In this document: in pieces, positions 31,876 through 31,928 of the stretch
How positions within the stretch are numbered: position 1 is the first letter of the stretch
Layout of the letters: the number at the start of each line of letters is the position of its first letter
Assembly: GCA_910578235.1 (NCBI GenBank)
Contig: CAJTPP010000025.1
Coordinates: 3,322-35,249 of the forward strand
Direction: 5' to 3'
Length of the DNA stretch: 31,928 nucleotides
From: an uncultured Clostridia bacterium
GTDB taxonomy: Bacteria > Bacillota > Clostridia > UBA1381
Notes under the pieces: generated by a model
Database searches by the model: none
Told to the model about the DNA's origin: nothing
Seen by the model: the letters and a program-made list of their open reading frames with translations, nothing else
Program-made: the position numbers and the translations under genes

Positions 31876-31928
31876 TCAATCGTACAGTCCCGCTCTGTCG
31901 TTAGCCACAAATATGCGTATTGCGTCCA
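31876..31928 (-). CDS. C-terminal end of an unidentified gene (cut by the window edge)
   Basis: The frame DAIRIFVANDRAGLYD followed by TGA looks coding and ends 15 bases before a strong terminator. A second open frame, ending at 31872, is also possible (...LTTERDCTID). Too little is visible to name the protein or to decide the frame firmly. Confidence 0.4.
   Translation of the reverse strand, partial: DAIRIFVANDRAGLYD

Noticed and set aside
1..31928. tRNA, rRNA, riboswitches, insertion sequences or an integrase within the window
   Set aside because: None could be supported on reading: no cloverleaf-like or rRNA-like segments, no transposase or recombinase motifs in any convincing gene. The ICE integrase must lie outside.

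Overview
The window is most of one integrative and conjugative element (ICE) from a low-to-moderate GC Gram-positive host, most likely a spore-forming gut Clostridia member. The evidence for the host is indirect: Maff2/CD1112/PcfB-type transfer genes, a Firmicutes-type MobC plus MOB_P relaxase, an S-layer-homology surface protein, strong AGGAGG ribosome binding sites, and a fragment of a CotJC-like manganese catalase at the right edge. All convincing genes lie on the minus strand, so transcription runs from the right end of the window to the left.

Layout in transcription order. (1) 31.9-31.5 kb: a patchwork of gene ends: the tail of an unidentified gene, a terminator, a CotJC fragment and a 55-codon gene tail. 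(2) 31.45-25.43 kb: a six-gene, visibly AT-richer cassette from one good sigma-A promoter: AbiEi antitoxin, AbiEii toxin, a nuclease-like protein, a small middle component, a DUF3732 ABC ATPase, and a 304-residue protein with a HEPN-like end. The middle three look like an ABC three-component (ABC-3C) conflict system. (3) 25.4-25.1 kb: a second, diverged copy of the 55-codon tail and its downstream region, so the cassette sits between direct repeats sharing an exact 37-bp core. (4) 25.0-20.8 kb: ICE maintenance genes: a 79-residue protein, ParB, two very small proteins (one with four cysteines), a 302-residue protein, a PAPS-reductase-like PP-loop enzyme, an LPD28-like protein and a 126-residue protein. 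(5) 20.8-12.6 kb: a 2721-residue polyvalent protein (ArdC-like, MutS-I-like, N6-adenine methylase, SNF2 helicase). (6) 12.6-11.3 kb: ParM-like actin and a ParR-like partner. (7) 11.2-8.4 kb: DUF3848-like protein, a candidate oriT, MobC, relaxase and PcfB. (8) 8.3-2.7 kb: surface cargo, a 1651-residue SLH protein with many CxxC repeats and an InlB-repeat protein. (9) 2.6 kb to the left edge: VirD4 coupling protein, Maff2 pilin-like protein and the start of a VirB6/TrbL-like protein; the rest of the secretion channel lies beyond the window.

How it fits together: MobC, relaxase and PcfB should process oriT and hand DNA to VirD4, which feeds the type IV channel. ParB, ParM/ParR and the polyvalent protein would maintain and protect the element while it is circular or newly transferred. 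The surface proteins probably shape cell contact. The AbiE/ABC-3C cassette is probably anti-phage or anti-plasmid cargo. The most interesting features are the fused AbiE + ABC-3C + HEPN-like operon and the repeats around it.
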